DNA from: Eopsaltria australis | Taxonomy: Eukaryota > Chordata > Aves > Passeriformes > Petroicidae | Reading direction: 5' to 3' | DNA: 64,000 nucleotides | Assembly (NCBI GenBank): GCA_034509425.1 | Contig: JAVTVJ010000292.1 | Span: forward strand, 884,312-948,311 | Shown: one piece after another, positions 63,012 to 64,000 of the stretch | Numbering within the stretch: position 1 is the first letter of the stretch | How the letters are laid out: each line of letters begins with the position of its first letter | Position numbers and translations under genes: made by a program | Notes under the pieces: model-generated | Seen by the model: the letters and a program-made list of their open reading frames with translations, nothing else | What the model was told of the DNA's origin: nothing | The model's database searches: none

Positions 63012-63022
63012 AAAATGGCGGC
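63012..63022 (+). promoter_or_regulatory. YY1-type site
   Basis: AAAATGGCGGC matches the YY1 consensus often found just downstream of CpG-promoter start sites. Its ATG opens a 60-codon frame (63,015-63,197) in good context (A at -3, G at +4), so it could mark another transcript start about 400 bases upstream of REC114. Confidence 0.5.
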
Positions 63023-63275
63023 CGCGGTGTCCGCGCTCCTCTCCCCTCAGCGCGGACGGGGGGACCCGCCACGCCGACACGGCCAGGGGCTGTTTGGGAG
63101 AAGCTGTAGCCACACTGCCCTCGGAGCAGGAGAGGGAGAGGAGAAAAAGGGAGAAGAAAGAGAGGAGGGAGCCGGGAGCTGTGCACGACACCGCTGAGGG
63201 AAAAGAAGCGGCACCACCTCGCGAGGCCGGGTCGCCACAGAAGTCGCGGCTCGAGCCCCCGCGAGCCTCGTGCTG

Positions 63276-63321
63276 ATTGGCTAACAGTTCCCGCCGCTCG
63301 CCCTCTCCGTCTTCCTATTGG
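63276..63321 (+). promoter_or_regulatory. Two inverted CCAAT boxes (NF-Y type)
   Basis: ATTGGCT occurs at 63,276-63,282 and again at 63,317-63,323. They lie 136 and 95 bases upstream of the REC114 ATG, in the usual range for NF-Y in TATA-less promoters. Confidence 0.65.
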
Positions 63322-63371
63322 CTGCTGCTTCCCGCCCAGCTCCCGCGCGCTGCCCTCCACGGCCCCCGGTC

Positions 63372-63407
63372 CCCTCAGCGCCCTCAGCGCCCTCAGCGCC
63401 CTCAGCG
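63372..63407 (+). repeat. 9-bp tandem repeat (CCCTCAGCG)4
   Basis: Four perfect units end five bases upstream of the REC114 start codon, so they probably lie in its 5' UTR. Being 9 bp, changes in copy number would not alter frame. Confidence 0.95.
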
Positions 63408-63411
63408 CGGG

Positions 63412-63582
63412 ATGGCGGCGGCTGGCGGCGTTCGCGGCTCCGAGCATGGGCTGACTTCGGCGCCGGGCAGCGCCGGCGACACCTCCCTCCTCTGCAGCGC
63501 CACAACGTGGCCCTTGAAGCGCTACGGTCGCTTCCTCCCCCCGAAGGACGGTGACGATAAGGGGCAGAACACCTCTTGGAAG
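63412..63582 (+). CDS. REC114: REC114 meiotic recombination protein, exon 1 (partial CDS)
   Basis: REC114 works with MEI4 and IHO1 on meiotic chromosome axes to promote programmed double-strand breaks by SPO11-TOPOVIBL; its N-terminal half is a PH-like domain. The exon gives 57 codons: a low-conservation start, then WPLKRYGRFLP at residues 33-43 and SWK at 55-57, matching the family's WPL-x-RY-x-R...WKV region as I recall it. The ATG is the first after an in-frame TGA (63,274-63,276), with G at -3 and +4. The chosen donor is AAG|GTGCTG; an alternative, GGG|GTGGGT ending at 63,598, would add L-A-T-R, which does not resemble the family's 'FDSNEES' continuation. Position opposite HCN4 supports the call. 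The rest of the gene is beyond the right edge. Confidence 0.85.
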
Positions 63583-64000
63583 GTGCTGGCGACGCGGGGT
63601 GGGTGGGGGCGGTGTGGCGTAACTGACTCTGCTGTGAGGCAAACACGAATAAATGAGGCCTTTCAGGTGTCTTTTTGCGAGTCCAGAGCTAAAGCAGGAA
63701 TTGGGAGAGATTTTGCTTAATGAATTATTAATGACAACACATCCGAGTGTTTAGTGGCCCACTTTTTTTTTTAATTCCTTCATTCAGCAGTAACCTGTGG
63801 TAATGAAATCTACAGATCAAGGTGGAAGAATCCAGAGGGTTGTTCAAAGTAGTTAAACCTCTATATGGAGGTATAATTAGTGAAAAAATCATTTAATGTG
63901 CCTTCTGTCTGTGGGAGTGGAGGGCAGGTTGAGATGTGAATTACACACCCGGCTTCTAACAGCGACCTTTGAGACCTTTTATTTGGCACTAGAAATGGAA
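63583..64000 (+). other. REC114: REC114 intron 1, start
   Basis: GC-rich at first, then AT-rich from about 63,640. No second exon with the conserved DSNEES text is seen. A poly-T run is near 63,762-63,771. Confidence 0.7.

Larger units (their letters stand above)
62990..63620 (+). promoter_or_regulatory. REC114: REC114 CpG island and promoter
   Basis: CpG-dense DNA surrounds the REC114 start. From left to right it shows a YY1-type site (AAAATGGCGGC, 63,012-63,022), a CTCGCGAG palindrome (63,218-63,225) and two inverted CCAAT boxes as ATTGG (63,276-63,280 and 63,317-63,321) 41 bases apart, close to four helical turns. Then come a 9-bp repeat and the ATG. No TATA box is seen. Paired CCAAT boxes ahead of a CpG start fit NF-Y control; the actual start site is inferred to lie between about 63,320 and 63,411. 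Confidence 0.65.

Noticed and set aside
63001..63642. 213-codon minus frame at the REC114 CpG island
   Set aside because: It is antisense to REC114 exon 1 in GC-rich DNA with no family similarity.
1..64000. CRISPR arrays, operons, prophage or plasmid features
   Set aside because: The sequence is animal nuclear DNA; the tandem arrays lack spacers and the motifs are eukaryotic.

Overview
This window is vertebrate nuclear DNA, almost certainly from a bird and most likely a neoavian such as a songbird. The evidence is several CR1 LINE copies with the avian-type 3' end, GC-rich minisatellites, sparse coding sequence with canonical GT splice donors, and CpG-island promoters. There are no bacterial-style operons. 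Nearly all of the many short open frames are chance.

Only two protein-coding exons are recognisable. On the minus strand at 21,035-21,738 lies exon 1 of HCN4, the hyperpolarisation-activated, cyclic-nucleotide-gated pacemaker channel. It starts with the family-typical N-terminus and ends at the HCN domain, just before the first membrane segment. On the plus strand at 63,412-63,582 lies exon 1 of REC114, a meiotic double-strand-break factor. From memory, mammals also have HCN4 and REC114 as divergent neighbours (human chromosome 15), so the synteny supports both calls.

Layout: 1-21,034 is HCN4 intron 1; no later HCN4 exon is seen, so the gene runs off the left edge. It holds three CR1 fragments, an 88-bp duplication, a 3 x 80-bp tandem repeat and a MEF2/AP-1 motif pair. 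About 21,050-22,620 is the HCN4 CpG island and 5' region. 22,620-62,990 is the roughly 40-kb spacer between the two genes. It contains a (GGCTG)10 microsatellite, a 61-bp minisatellite (about 18 copies), a 53-bp minisatellite (8 copies), an internally deleted CR1 with recognisable reverse-transcriptase remnants, a perfect 58-bp-arm hairpin at 51,695-51,814 and another CR1 pair. 62,990-63,620 is the REC114 CpG island with two CCAAT boxes and a YY1-type site; 63,583 onward is REC114 intron 1.

The two genes do not act together: one sets pacemaker current in heart and brain, the other works in meiotic recombination. They are positional neighbours only. I found no new gene system. The points most worth a second look are the perfect long hairpin, the HCN4 intronic MEF2/AP-1 cluster, the irregular central units of the 61-bp minisatellite, and the triplet repeat next to the HCN4 start codon.
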